From assembly GCA_032622095.1 (NCBI GenBank), contig CP136065.1, forward strand, positions 204,362,618-204,426,617: DNA of 64,000 nucleotides, given 5' to 3'. Origin of the DNA: Siphonodentalium dalli (lineage: Eukaryota; Mollusca; Scaphopoda; Gadilida; Siphonodentaliidae). A model generated the notes under the pieces. The model was not told the DNA's origin, did no database searches, and was given only the letters and a program-made list of their open reading frames with translations. A program made the translations under genes and the position numbers. Below are positions 20,167-32,592 of the stretch, one piece after another (positions within the stretch are counted from its first letter, which is position 1; each line of letters starts with the position of its first letter).

Positions 20167-21425
20167 TAACTATTAGTTATTACAATAAGAAAACGTAGGG
20201 ATTAAAGAAGTATCTGTCAAACCCAGGGAGAGAGAAAACAGCAATGGAGTAACATAGTGAAGTGAACACATATTCGAACTTGACATGTATTTCAATCTGA
20301 AAAACTCACAAATTTGGTTCCGATAAAATTATCCAAACTAAAGTTATTGTCCGGAAACTATAGTGGGAAACACAGACGGACACCGGCTATTTTAATAGTT
20401 CGCCAACAAAATTTTGAGAGACACTAATGACTCAATTTATGAAGTTTTTCGGAATTTCTTCCGCTAAATCTCCAACTAACACCCTTAACTTGTGGAAAAT
20501 ATTACACTTGTGCTGATTTAACTTGTGACATCTCCGTGTATCTTACGTCAAACGAGAAAAACACGACAAAGTGTATTTCTTGGTTGGAGTTTCCCCCCAG
20601 TGGCAGCCATTTTTTCTGGGTTTTTCACGTTCTAAAAATAGAAAGTTGTAAATAATGCGGACGTGAAGGCAGCGATAATTCGCAGTTTGCGATCAATCAT
20701 CAATCGCGGACAATTTAGGTTAGAGGTTGCATTAAAATTACATTTATAGGTCCTGTATACGGAACGGATCATTAACATGTTTTCGGTAAAACGCGTTGTA
20801 TTGGTGGGGGGATTTGATATTTAGTGCACAGTAGTGGTAATTGAATGTCTTTGCCGCGGATAATACATCTACTTGTTGTTTTCCCCTTAATTATATATTT
20901 TTGTGAAGATAATGGGCGCCGGACAAACTGACGGACGATAATAGGGCGGCGCCGGTCATCGGTGTATTTGGCTCGGTCAATGACCGTGTCCGACCTCTTA
21001 TATCCAGGCTTGGTGTTATTACCATTGTGGGTCCACACACTATAATGTATTGAGGCAATCTTTTGTTTCTGATAAGTATTGCGTCGAGCCATAGATGACG
21101 AGACACAATGCCCGTTACAAACAGAAGTAAGCCTAGTTAATACATTATCGTGAATGAACACATAGTGGTAAATAACAAATTTATCTTACAAATCATGATT
21201 GAAATTCAGAATTGCATACACAATTGTTGGCGCACAGATTTAGCAGGTGTCAATTTGGTCCCATGTGATGTAATCTTATCAAGGAAATAGTTGGGGGAGG
21301 GTCCGACTCTATATGTAAATGTAAGATTTTATATGGATTTATTCAGGATCGGGTTCACTACGACTGCAGCTAGACTCAGCCCGATTCTCTCGGTGTTCTA
21401 TAACTTCTATTATTTCTATTGTCAG
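20167..21425. other. Intergenic or intronic stretch upstream of the zinc-finger block
   Basis: A repeat fragment lies at 20345-20420 (inverted relative to 11925-11975). The remainder looks unique. The minus-strand frame of 129 codons at 20772-21161 has no recognisable domain, and an overlapping frame competes with it. A TTTCTATTGTCAG acceptor-like sequence closes the stretch at 21425. Confidence 0.5.
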
Positions 21426-22167
21426 TGATTTGGAAGAACTGGGCTGTGAGCCAATGGAAGATACGGAAGAAGAAGATAGTGGTCCCACGCCCAGAGACGA
21501 CGACCCAGTAGTAGATAATAGTGATAGTGATAAGACGGGAGACGCCATCGCTCTGACCTCAGACGGGGTCCATTACGAATGCGCTGAATGCAAAATAAAA
21601 CTATCAAGGAAATGGGCCTTAAAATGCCATCAAATGACACATGATAGATCTAATATGTTAAGTTGCAGCTGCTGCACACGCAGGTTCCATGATGCCTTCG
21701 ACCTAAAGCAACACAATGAGGCTGAACACGCAGGGAAAAACATAAATGCGATGAGCCGGATTGTTGCAAAGAGTATAAAACTAAGGCGGGACTTAGAAAG
21801 CATAATGATGAACATTCGGGCACATTCAAGTTTAGGTGCGAAGTCTGCAGCAAAGGATTCAATTATGCGCATAAATTTTCGGATCATGTGAATGCCCACC
21901 AGGGTATGAGGCCCCATAAATGCAAGTGTGGCTCTACATTAGCATCAGAATCAAACTTCGCCTTCCACAAAACTACTTGCATAAAGTTACCAGATGTGCC
22001 GTGTGATATCTGTGGCAAATTGTTCAAGTCACAAAAGTATATGAAAGAACACAGGCACGTCCACACTTCCCCCAGGAAGTACATGTATGTTTGTGACCAC
22101 TGTGGAAAGAGCTATTCCCTATCGAGGTGGATTAAAGACCCACGAGACCCAAAAACATAAACTATAA
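21426..22167 (+). pseudogene. C2H2 zinc-finger protein coding block, seven fingers, two frameshifts
   Basis: The frame opens after a TTGTCAG acceptor-like site; the first ATG is at 21454. An acidic Ser/Asp-rich leader (MEDTEEEDSGPTPRDDD) is followed by seven C2H2-type fingers. F1 is at about 21574 (CAEC, x12, HxxxH), F2 at 21658 (CSCC) and F3 at 21741 (Cx4C). F4 is at 21831 (CEVC), F5 at 21914 (CxC, ends H-x3-C and is degenerate), F6 at 21995 (CDIC) and F7 at 22085 (CDHC). F1-F2 lie in one frame. F3-F7 continue in another because the A-run at 21736-21740 appears one base short. A second shift, an extra T near 22128, disrupts F7; the finger's final histidines are readable in the other frame to a stop at 22165-22167. 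Such proteins are normally nuclear DNA-binding regulators. The frame breaks mean either a recently decayed copy or sequencing errors; the A-run makes an error plausible for the first. Confidence 0.8.
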
Positions 22168-22366
22168 TTATTATATGTATGCATGTAGATTTATCATTTT
22201 ATGTCAGGAACATAACATGTTTTTGTCTCAAGAGAAAGATTTATTTTGTTTTTTGTACAAGTCAGTTATTATATGTATGCATGTAGATTTATCATTTTAT
22301 GTCAGGAACATAACATGTTTTTGTCTCAAGAGAAAGATTTATTTTGTTTTTTTGTACAAGTCAGTT
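22168..22366. repeat. 98-bp tandem duplication behind the zinc-finger stop
   Basis: Two nearly identical 98-bp copies (TTATATGTATGCATGTAGAT and onwards) at about 22170-22267 and 22268-22366, differing by one T in a T-run. They lie in what would be the 3' untranslated region. Frames across the duplicates are artefacts of the repeat. Confidence 0.9.
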
Positions 22367-23001
22367 ATTACTTCTATGCATGGTCAGAGGGAGAGGGTCA
22401 CGATGGGAAGCTAGTCATTATTTTGACAATGCATGTCCTGTTGTAAAGACAGTTTTTTATTCAAAACCTGACGAAGAATGTCGAAGATGTAAAAAAAATA
22501 TTAAAGAGGTTGCGAGTTGTGAACTTGTAATGAGTGTAATCCTGACTGCAAGGTAGCTTTGCATTGATGAGTTCTCCGATGAATAGAGCATACAATTATC
22601 TCTCAATCATAAATATACATGCAATAACTAAATCCTACCAAACTAGCACACTTGTGTTGTGGGGAAAGTATTACTTGATAAACATAGTGGAAATATACAT
22701 TAATATTGATGAAAGATCAAACTTATTCATGCTCAAGTACGTTTTTTATTATTCATATACCACATTTTCATAAATTTGGCTATAAACTTTGTACGAAATT
22801 GATGTCACTAACTTTTTATAAGAATTTTACCCATAATACCGCCATTATATGGTAATTGTATTGTGATGACTACATCCCATTGTCTGGAAGTAGCCAGTAC
22901 ACCCAACCTAGCATGATCCTCTAACATTTGTGGTGATAACCTTTATACATGTATATATACAGATACACACCAACCATGTCTGTCGATAGTGTTCCTACCG
23001 G
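22367..23001. other. Non-coding stretch, nothing recognised
   Basis: AT-rich with no family match. It lies between the zinc-finger block and the first 434-bp MITE. Confidence 0.5.
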
Positions 23002-23435
23002 TACTCTTGGGCTCCAAATAAAAGTGCAGGCCCAAATAATAGTGCAGGGGGGAAATTCTATTGAAAGTTGATAATAGTGCAGACCCAAATAATAGCACAG
23101 GGGAAACGCTGAGCAAAACATCAACTATAGTTAAAAAATTATTTTTATAGTACATGTAGGTCAAGCATATGAATCAACACAGTATGTGTCATGTGGTGTT
23201 TTATTCAGCATTTAAATGTTCACGTATATGCCATATACTTGAATATGTATATGCTTAAAGTTATAAGCTCATCAATTTGGTATCCGAATCATATAGAAAT
23301 CTTGAGTTTGTGCCAATTTCAATTCTCATAGCCTCGAAATTAATAAACTTGCAGACCCAAATAAGCACTGCAGGTGGGAAATTTTCCCAAGAAAATAATA
23401 AATGTGCATGCATGTTTATTTGGAACCCAAGAGTA
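23002..23435. mobile_element. 434-bp MITE with TACTCTTGGG inverted ends, copy 1
   Basis: The ends are TACTCTTGGGCTCCAAATAA and its near reverse complement (TTTGGAACCCAAGAGTA). Inside lie sub-repeats of the form CCCAAATAATAGTGCAGG. The whole element matches 27008-27441 in inverted orientation and equal length. It has no coding capacity. No convincing target duplication is visible. Confidence 0.85.
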
Positions 23436-23983
23436 TGTTCCATAAGTCCAAAACAAGACATACAGGTAAAGCAGGCATGAAATTCACTCATGAAATTAAA
23501 ATAGCAAAATTCATGCCCAGCATCAATCACAACCTATCACACACCTGGGGCTTTTGAGACAACTGCCACTTCATGGTCACTTTTCACAGGAATATGTTAG
23601 AAACCATGTGTTCCGCACACTGATGATCAATATTTATGAACAGTAGTGGTAAAAACAGTAAAAAAAAAAAAATTGACTTTCTCAAAATATCAATAAAAAG
23701 TTTAGGGTCGGCGGGTTATTTTTAGGGTCAGTTGATGTACGGATACATAGCATCTTTATTGGCCTTATATTATGCATTTTTTTTTGTTATTTACGGTAGT
23801 ACATGTAGCATGCCCTAAGTGCGTGATCACTATTGCATTAATGAAACGTATTATTTGATTGGTCAATAGACAACCTTCACCTACGATTTAACACCAATGG
23901 GCGGTGCCGTTTTGGAGTGAGAAATGGATTATATTTTTTCAGATTATTGATTTAATTTTTTTCGCTAAACATATTATGCAAAC
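23436..23983. other. Non-coding stretch, nothing recognised
   Basis: It contains short A and T runs (23657-23672, 23777-23785). No coding region or repeat end was recognised. It would include the 5' terminus of the hAT-like element below, but I could not place it. Confidence 0.4.
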
Positions 23984-25815
23984 ATGTACGGCAGCTGTAA
24001 ATTCAGCGATGCATGGTTCGCCGTCAAAGAGTTAGAGGTGTGGCTTCAGAGTGTGCCTTTCGACAAACACAAGGCAAAATGTAAAGTTTGCATGAAAGAA
24101 ATTGATGTGAAAATAGGGATAAATGCACTGAAATCTCACGCGAAACACATCACAAACTTATACAAAGTTTCGGTCCTATGCGACAGTATGTCTCTCAAGT
24201 TCAGAGTAATTTGACATCAGTGGATACTAATTCAACTCCAACTTTAAATCAAGAAACAGGTTCTGTATCACATGATTCACATCCAGTCACAATGACAACA
24301 CTTACTCAACCAAACTGCAACAAACAATGAGGTAATGTCTGCAGAACTGTTGTGGGCATTGGAATGCATACAATCACATTACAGTTACACAAAGATATTA
24401 AAACAATATTCTCACGGATGTTCCCGGAGAGCAACATCACCAAAAAATTTACATGTGGTGATAACAAAATATCATATTTTGTGTGCTTTGAACTGAGACC
24501 ATACTTCGAATATCTGCTGGATTTGAAGAAATCGAATGAACAGTTTGTTATTATGTTTGATGAAACACAAAATTTGGGACTAGAGAAAAAGCAGATGAAT
24601 ATTCTTCTACGGTTCTGGTACAATACAAACAATTGTGTAACTACTCAATATCTGACATCCGAATTCTTGGGACATGCTCGAACATCTGACATGTTTCCAA
24701 TTCTCATGAAGACAATTGAACAGTACAGCATTCAAAGGGTAGTACAGGTTTCTATGGATGGCCCTAATGTCAATATGACAGTCTTTGATCTTCTGAAGAA
24801 GGAATTGAAAGCTGAAGATTCACCAGCTCTGATAAACATTGGCTCTTGTGGGTTGCACACTGTACACAATGCATTCAAACATGGATGTCAAAATTAATGT
24901 AAGCAAAGTTCTAATAGCCTTACACTACACTTGAGTGCCTAATAAACATACATGTACGATTATTAAAATTGAGGTAAAATTCCAACCTGTACGATCGTTA
25001 TTTGGTCCAGTACGTTTATTAAATTAACCAAAAGAAATAATTCACCAATCTTAAATTGTGTTATTCATAGATAAATGAACTCTGATTGTTGACAGTGATC
25101 AGCACACTGTAGATTCACAGACCTGGCTATCCATCGAAACTATTTCTGTCACATGGCATCAGTAAACCAGTCAGATGGTGCGTTTTGTTAGGATGTATGG
25201 TACTAATATTTCCAGTCCGTACGTTTATTCCGCCCTGTACTATTATTCAGTTATGCGACATTTTCCAACCTGTACTATTATTCCACCCTGTACTTTTATT
25301 AGGCACTCAAGAGTACCTCTTCCATGATACTCCTGCCAGGAGAGATGATTTCATTGAAATAACTAACACTCTGTTTTTGAGATACCGTTCTGTGGAGAGA
25401 TGATTTCATTGAAATAACTAACACTTCTGTTTTTGAGATACTGTTCTGTGGGCACAGATGGTTAGAAAATGTGCTCGTAGTTCAATGAGCACCGAAATAT
25501 GACCGGTAGTGTTGACGTATGTTCAGAAAGTGAAGACCCGCAAGGATTTCACAACACCATCTTCTAAATCATGGGAGTATATTGTTGCTGCCACAAATGA
25601 TAAACTTTTTGTTGCAAATTTGAGAGTATTGCAAATCAGCTTAGGCCCTTCCTCACACTATTTCAATCTGATATGCCATTGGTGCCTTTCTTGTGTGATC
25701 CTTTGGAGAAAATGGCCAGAGGTATCATGAAGAGTTTTATAAAGTCAGATGTTATTTCAAACTCTCCTGGACTATTGAGGTTACAGCAGATTGATCTTTG
25801 TAAGGCTGATAACTG
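23984..25815 (+). pseudogene. hAT-superfamily-like transposase, decayed and split by a MITE
   Basis: It starts with a BED-type finger segment (CKVCMKEIDVKIGINALKSH, then H). The second open part (24352-24897) carries FELRPYFEYLLDL, FVIMFDETQN, KKQMNILLRFWYN, VSMDGPNVNMTVFDLL and INIGSCGLHTVHNAFKHG, the pattern of a widespread hAT-like transposase group in invertebrates. Frame breaks lie near 24210-24350. After SKVLIALHY the gene is cut by an insertion (24927-25314). It resumes with FHDTPARRDDF, then a HRWLENV-type motif in another frame. Next come YVQKVKTRKDFTTPSSKSWE (25515) and a FLTLFQSDMPLVPFLCD-like part ending near 25815. The C-terminal dimerisation part is not found. It is clearly inactive. 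Confidence 0.85.
24927..25314. mobile_element. About 388-bp MITE inserted in the hAT-like transposase
   Basis: The inner terminal repeats are CTTGAGTGCCTAATAAA on the left and the exact reverse complement on the right, with outer bases differing slightly. Internal sub-repeats resemble CCTGTACTATTATTC. The transposase reads into it after ALHY and continues immediately after it with FHDTPARR, which defines the borders within a few bases. The ends resemble those of the 434-bp MITEs nearby (ACTCTTG, then AATAAA), so they may be one wider family. Confidence 0.8.
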
Positions 25816-27007
25816 TACACGTGGTCCGCGCTGCTAATCACGTCTTATTCAGGCACCAAGTGTAGCATTCCTTGCAATCTGTTAATCATCTGTGTTGGTG
25901 ATCGCTCGTCTTGTGTTAAAAGGAGACTGCATGTGCTAGGTCTGTGGCTATTTTGTGACCAATATTAAGTCAAGGTTGGTGAGGGGAATGAGTCCTGCCA
26001 TAGTAGCGGAAACCCTGCCTATATGCATTGTTAACCCTTTCCGCAGCAGACACGATGATCCCAGTCATCCAGATTATGTACAATCACAAGAAATGGGGTA
26101 CATGTTTTCCAAAATGAGTCTTGCAAAACCTGAATCTAAGATTGGTCATGAGCTGAGGCACAGAAAGTGTAATTCAGCCAAACGAATGATACTGTGTTAG
26201 GCCTCGGAGGACAGAACTGTAACTCACCAAATCCATACTTATCAGTCACGTGATTTTAATCATGTGATCTACCATAGTCCACATACAAGTCACTGTTTTA
26301 GTCACATGACTTTCGTGCGTGTTGACATTTTTCTTGAGTTTTGGTGAAATTTACATATTTTTCTACTTTTTGTCAAATTTTTTGACTGAAATGGCATCAG
26401 TTGGAAATTTCCAACCTTATGGGGGGGGGGTGTCAGGTTGGAAATTGCCAACAATTGGATGTATTGAGGCCAGTCCAGATGCTAGGTTTTTGCGATTTTC
26501 ATGCTCCGATTTCCTGAGAAACTTACACTTATCCCACCTATAGATACGTGTACCGGTATGATTGGTAGACTATAACTTATATTTTAATCAATATCAAAAT
26601 ACCTACTATGACATTCTGTCTTTTCGACTCTCTCAATGGTGTCATCTTTATTGGTGTAAGAATAGCACGTCTTCTCTTTCGTATTGTCTTTTCATCGTCA
26701 GGTTAGGCCAAACTGATAAATTAGGATAAATGATCCATCGTTCCTGTAACAATAAACATCAGCTACATGTACTATCATTTAATTTCTTTTCATGATATTC
26801 ATTAATGTTATTGTTTCCAGTTTTACTTATTAAATGAATTACTAAACTAGTTCATATGTAATCTCAGGTGATAAGATGGCTAAAGGGAATGAAAAACAAA
26901 ATTCCATTTCTGGCTTCTATATACCGTACTAGTATATGGATTGGTAAGATACCGCACTTAACAAAAGGCTAGTTGTTGTTTTATTCTATAGTCTGCATAA
27001 TTACTAG
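25816..27007. other. Non-coding stretch with a small inverted motif and a G-run
   Basis: It probably contains decayed 3' parts of the hAT-like element. At 26395-26460 GTTGGAAATTTCCAACC and GGTTGGAAATTGCCAAC flank a G-run (about 26420). Similar TTGGAA/TTCCAA pairs next to C- or G-runs occur near 44860 and 58610. The frame at 25955-26200 is not recognised. Confidence 0.45.
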
Positions 27008-27441
27008 TACTCTTGGGCTTCAAATAAACATGCATGCACGTTTATTATTTTCTTGGGAAATTTCCCCCCTGCACAGTGCTTATTTGAGTCTGCACATATA
27101 TTAATTTTGAGGCTATGAAAATTGAAATCAGCACAAAATCAAGATTTCTATATGACTATGATACCAAAATGATGAGCTTATAACTTTATGCATGTACATA
27201 TTCAAATATATGGCATACATGTGAACATTTAAATATTGAATAAAACACCACATGACACATATTATGTTGATTCCTATAAGTGACCTACATGAACTGTAAA
27301 AATAATTTGTTTAACAGTTGATGTTTTGCTCAAAGTTCCCCCTGCACTATTATTTGGGTCTGCACTTTTATTAATTTTCAATGGAATTTCCCCCCCTGCA
27401 CTATTATTGGGGCCTACACTTGTATTTGGAGCCCGAGAGTA
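27008..27441. mobile_element. 434-bp MITE, copy 2 (inverted relative to 23002-23435)
   Basis: It has the same terminal repeats and the same length as the element at 23002, in reverse orientation, with many scattered substitutions. The two copies bracket the hAT-like transposase at distances of about 0.55 and 1.2 kb. Confidence 0.85.
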
Positions 27442-27577
27442 CATGTATCCTTAGAGCCAGATAAACATGCGAAAAATATAACCAGAACTGGTTCATGCAG
27501 ATACAGATACAAATATTTTTTCTAATAGTTTTCACATGGATAAATTGTTATTAATAACACAATGTTTGGTAAATAGA

Positions 27578-27726
27578 GGATCTACAACGAGTCTCCAGTT
27601 TATAGCGGAATTTACAAAACGAGCAGCAAATTAGGTCTGGACCGAGCCTTTGGCGAGGTCCAGACCTAATTTACTGGACGAGTTTTGTAAATTCCACTAT
27701 AAACTGGGGACAAGTTGTAGATTCTT
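27578..27726. repeat. Foldback hairpin of about 149 bp
   Basis: The left arm TCTACAACGAGTCTCCAGTT is repeated inverted on the right (AACTGGGGACAAGTTGTAGA). The arms continue to pair through GGTCTGGACC ... GGTCCAGACC around a small loop at GAGCCTTTGGCGA. It has no coding capacity and is probably a short foldback MITE. Confidence 0.85.
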
Positions 27727-29442
27727 TTTATTAAATTATCCAAAACCTCCATAAAACATACTTAAATCAACAAATGGGACGCGAACTAACGTCTGCTTCT
27801 ATCAGGCATGCAATGACATTTCGTTTAACTATGCGTTGTTTTCCCATGTAAAGAAATAGTCACAGATAAATAAGGACCCCTTCGCGTATTTAATGGCGTT
27901 ATTTAATGGCATAACTTCTAAACTCTTCATTCATTATAGTTTGTTCGAAAAATATTGGAAGCCATAGTATTTTGAGACGTAGCGTACAGAATGTAAACAG
28001 ATGACAAGTGAACGGTCGCCTGGCACTATTTCCTGTTATTAAACAAACATTTAATATCACAATTTATAGAATGGGTTTGTGTATTTGTAGTAAGAAATTC
28101 CGGTACCACAACGTAAATGATTCCATTTCTGACATTTATCGCAAGTTATTGCATTATTGTGTGCATACACAGTTTTATGACAAGCAATACACAACTCAAC
28201 ATTCGTAGTTCTATCCATTTTGGATGATATGGTAAATGTTGTAAAGCCAGTGATATATATATACCATATGAAAGTCGCTAAAACAACCTAGTTACTACGG
28301 ATCACCACCGCTAAAACAACATACCGGTACTTACTACGGATCACCAATGGCTTCGGGTGAATTGTAATATGTAATATGACAGGGTTTCCGCTAGGGGTCG
28401 GGGGAATGGGTCCGGTAGCTGCTATGGGGGAAACCAGTAAATAATTAAGTATATGAAGACCGATTTATCTATAATTTCTCCATTTACCGTACCGGCCGGT
28501 GTATATATAAGTCGCAACTTTCTAACCCAATTTCCTTTATTAAAAACTTCCTGCGACTTATGGATCGGTATGTCATGAGGGGCATTTTTCATTAGGATTT
28601 TGAAAAACAGACGGCGATCACAGGTAAGCAACAAGACAAAATGCCGGCGCAAACTAAATCTAAAAAGATGATAAATCCGATATAAAAAAAAAGAAATCAA
28701 CAAACCCATTCTCACTGTGTCTGTGTGTCTTTATTTTATTCCCTGTCTCACACATTTTTATCAAATTATATGTATTAGTATCTGATAATTCAACTGCAAA
28801 AGAGCAGCAAAACATTGGGCGTCCTTGACCTGACTAATAATTGTGGACACGTGCATGATATTCAATGACTGCGGTATAATAGCTTTGATTATCTCTATTA
28901 TTGTGACACAGTTAACTGCACGTGTCTGCAAACTTCTACTGGATGACGTCACATCGGAATGATTATCTAAGCCAGCCCGGGACGAGCATTATTAGACAAA
29001 CTCTTACTCTGAATGATGAGGGCACGCACGTTTTCATGCTTCAGTTCGCGACAATAAGCCAAGTCGCAATTTTATATTACTATAAATGATACGATATTTG
29101 TGTGTTTCCTCATGCCTCAAACTATACACATGTTTAATACAATTTGGAATAATGATGAATAAATTAGTCCAAACGCCTCGTCAATATTCACGTCAAGATA
29201 ATAAATGAGGCAGATTTTATGATCCACGTTCCCATACTCTGAAGTAAATTGAACCAATGATATCTCCCTTGATAGGGAATTCCCCACCAATCACATGGGG
29301 GAATCCCGTGGAACTATTTGTGGGGTGTCATTATTTATGGTTTGTTCATGCTGTTATTTTTTTTTCTTCTGAAGATGGACTTTGTCGATTCCATTTGGTC
29401 ATTATTAATGAAAATAAGACTGAATAAGTTTTTAATGACGTC
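27727..29442. other. Non-coding stretch with a two-copy short repeat
   Basis: The segment 28268-28348 contains two copies of a repeat of about 40 bp (CGCTAAAACAAC, then TTACTACGGATCACCA). A CAAAGTCCATCTTC-like word and poly-T lie near 29358. No supportable gene was seen, and the short frames have no family resemblance. Confidence 0.5.
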
Positions 29443-29450
29443 ATTTATTT

Positions 29451-30836
29451 TAGAGCTGAAACGGATAGACGGATAACCGGTTAGCATCCGGTTAGCGACG
29501 TAACCGGTAAGAAAAAAAATGAACCGGACGTAACCGCATCCCGTTGTCAGTTGAATGTGAACGTGAATAATCCTCAAAATATCAGGTTAAATGGTGCAAA
29601 ACTAATACTAAATCCTGTGTCACCGATAGTAGAGGGCAATGCAAGCATTAATTGGTACACGCGGTAGTATCAGATACTTAGTAGCAATTCTCGAACTGTC
29701 TGGAAGTGTCGGCGACCTTCAATCTATTCCGACCCTTTGAAGTTTTCTCTGATCTTCCGACAAAAGCATGTGTGCAGTCACTGTGTATCAAGTCTGAATG
29801 TACACAAGGAAGTGACAACGTAAAAGTGGCGTTGTGTGGCAATGCGTGCTTTCGTAACTTAATAGTTAATACTGCACGAAGCAACATGGATTCAAATTGG
29901 AATCACACAACGACATACTAAAACTGTTTTACAGTGGGGTTTATAACAACTATGTAAGTCGACAAAGTTTGAAGAATGAGATCAGCTGCACAATGTCTTC
30001 ACTCTTCCCGTTCTTCCTCCCTGTTGTGATCTAATATGATCAATTCAATTGAGTGACCAAACAGACATCATAGTTGAAGCAACCCAAAACCTCTTTAACT
30101 TCTTCAATGATCTTCCCTTTTATCAAGGAAATTGATGCTCCATGCTACTCTGTAACTGGTTGTGCCTGTGGGACTAATTGACACTCAATTTGGCAGTAAT
30201 TGCTATATGTTAAGTGATTGCATACTAAAACCGAAACCGAGGTTTTTTTACCAAAAAAAAACGAAACGTAAATTCTATAACCTCCCAACACTAGTGTCCG
30301 CGATCATGATACCGACGAATAGCTCAAATACTGAATAGGACTGCGAGTCTGACCTAACTGACCTTCCTTTTTGTTCTATAGTTATTACTTTCTTGTCTTT
30401 ATATATAATTCATTGGAGGATATACAATGTACCAATGATGATAATGATATATTACAGATCTTTAATATATAGTTTTGTTACTCGTTTTAGCAATACCCAT
30501 ACTATTGTTACTCGTTTTACAAATGCCCAAACATATGCTGATCACGGCAAATAAGCGATCCCCCCTGCCATTCACAAATTTCACTTGCTCATTCCCCATC
30601 ACAAGAGCCATGAGCAAAAGAACAGTGAATGCGTGTTTTTGAATATCGTTAAATGCTGTGAATAAGGTCTTTATTTCAGCTACTATTTCTCACCTAGGTT
30701 TGTCCCTGGAGCATGGCATAATGTCGACATAATTAGTGTGAGAGAAGTCCGCTAGAAATTAGCGGTTAACCGGTTAAAATCCGGCTAACCCCAATGGTTA
30801 ACCGGTTAGAAGAATGGGTCAACCGTTTCAGCTCTA
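29451..30836. mobile_element. hAT-type non-autonomous element, 1386 bp
   Basis: The ends are TAGAGCTGAAACGG on the left and CCGTTTCAGCTCTA on the right, followed inside by ACCGGTTAGC and GGTTAACCGGTTA words. The flanks ATTTATTT (29443-29450) and ATTTATTG (30837-30844) form an 8-bp target duplication with one mismatch, the hallmark of hAT insertion. The opposing frames around 29680-29920 are not recognisable as transposase. One mismatch in the duplication suggests moderate age. Confidence 0.85.
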
Positions 30837-30844
30837 ATTTATTG

Positions 30845-32186
30845 TGTATGAGCGGGATTTAATGGCAAAGGTCGGCAGGGGGATGGGTCCGCCGACGGAC
30901 CCCCAGCCGGCCTGGCGGAAACCCTGAATATGAACACACCTCAGGTAACAGTATTGTGGGTAAAACACAAATGATGGTAATAATCACACGTGCGAGGAAG
31001 GAAGCCCGAAGTTTGTTTTCATAGGATTACTGTCATTGCAGGATTATAATACCTATGTCAATCAGTCTTCACTAATGACTAATTACGGGATTATAATGTT
31101 CCGGCGAACTGTCACTTCGTCGAAAATGACTTTCGGCGAAATGTCCATTCCGGCGAAATATACTTCCGGCGAGGAGTCGTCCCCAGTGAGGTAACAGTGT
31201 ATTAATATTTTGGTAATTTGGTCTTAAAGTTTAATATTCATTGGATTCATGGGTCTCTGTTACAAGTATAGGAAAATATTGAAACAATATACATGTATTT
31301 CTCAATTTTTATTTCCAGAAGGATATCTGATATTTAATCGGTTTGTAAACATGGGGTAATTCAATGCATTTAATCAATCATTCTATATACTATGAAGAAG
31401 ATTACATGATATGAGAATGAATTTGAAATTTTTGTGGTTTGTCCAGTTCTGCATGGAATTGCCCAGTAGACAATTATCACTTTATAATTACTTGTATCGT
31501 ATACAACTTCCCAAACAACAGCGGCTCGCTGATTCCACGAGTCGCCATCCGAGAGTCAAGGACAGTTTCGAGAAGATTTTAAGCGCGGATAGAATATAAC
31601 TGGTTCTATACTCATAAAAATGTCCTAACCCAGACAAATCACCACATTGGCAAAAAGGTACAGATAAGAGTTAACATTTAGTGAACGTTCAGACGACCAT
31701 GATAGAATCGTAAGTGGAAAGATTTCCATCATAGGAAGTAACCGGTAATTCGACTGCGCATGCTCACGTCAAAATCGTAGGTAAAAAAATAATATCAAGC
31801 TCTGTTTGATTTTAGATGCGAAATCGTGGCGTATCCTTGGTTAGGCCTAAAAAAAAAATACCTTTGTTTCCCCTAACGGAGCTGAAAAATATAGGTTTTT
31901 TTTTGTTTTATTTTTTTGGAAATCTCCCAAAAGTTCTCACTTTCCCCATGTATATATACATGTCAGGTGTGATTTGAATGCTGGAAGCTTCATATTATGA
32001 TATTGGAAGGAGATCAGCAAGAAACAAGGCATAAAATAGAATAGCATAGTATTTATTTGTATTTAAAATCACAAAGTACAATAAAAAGTAAATATTCAAT
32101 ACCAATTCAATCAAAAATATCCTATACCAACATATGCTACCATTTTCACTTTACAAGTGTTTAAAATATCGCCAACAAAACACTGC
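30845..32186. other. Non-coding stretch with a short GGCGAAAT repeat
   Basis: At 31100-31172 four or five units of the type TTCCGGCGAAATGTCC form a small tandem run, like the end of an unidentified element. The remainder is AT-rich with no supportable gene. A short frame at 31411-31599 is not recognised. Confidence 0.5.
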
Positions 32187-32194
32187 TTTTCAAC

Positions 32195-32347
32195 CACAGG
32201 GGCCTGTAACGCGCTCCGCTGCCCGCCCCCTTTTGCGCCGCTTCTATATACGCGCCTGCTTCACGTTAATGGTCTCTATATTACTACCATTAACGTGAAG
32301 CAGGCGCATAAGGGGGCGGGCAGCGGAGCGCGTTACAGGCCCCTGTG
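32195..32347. mobile_element. 153-bp hAT-type foldback MITE
   Basis: The ends are CACAGGGGCCTGTAACGCGC and its reverse complement. The arms pair over most of their length, and a second inner hairpin (ACCATTAACGTGAAGCAGGC) forms the tip. A perfect 8-bp target duplication TTTTCAAC lies at 32187-32194 and 32348-32355. It is unusually GC-rich for this window. Confidence 0.93.
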
Positions 32348-32592
32348 TTTTCAACGTTAAACGTTTCCTTTGAATCCATGTCCAAACTACATTTAACGAC
32401 AACGTTGTCCGTAAAACACGTATGGTGTTCTTGAAACACGTGTAAAAACTTCTTAGCATGTGAAACTACGGTAAATTTGTTTACCGCGTCATTGAGAGAA
32501 CATTTTAGAAACTTTAGCCCTAATACACTGCTGCTAACCATGGTTTGTGACGCCATGACATAGGTGAATATTCCTGTTTTGATGGAAGATTT

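Noticed and set aside
20772-21161. Minus-strand frame of 129 codons upstream of the zinc-finger block
   Set aside because: There is no recognisable domain, a competing overlapping frame exists, and no splice or promoter context fits. It could be reconsidered if transcripts exist.
27010-27441. The inverted MITE pair considered as long terminal repeats of one element
   Set aside because: The copies are inverted rather than direct, each has its own terminal inverted repeats, and each is complete by itself.
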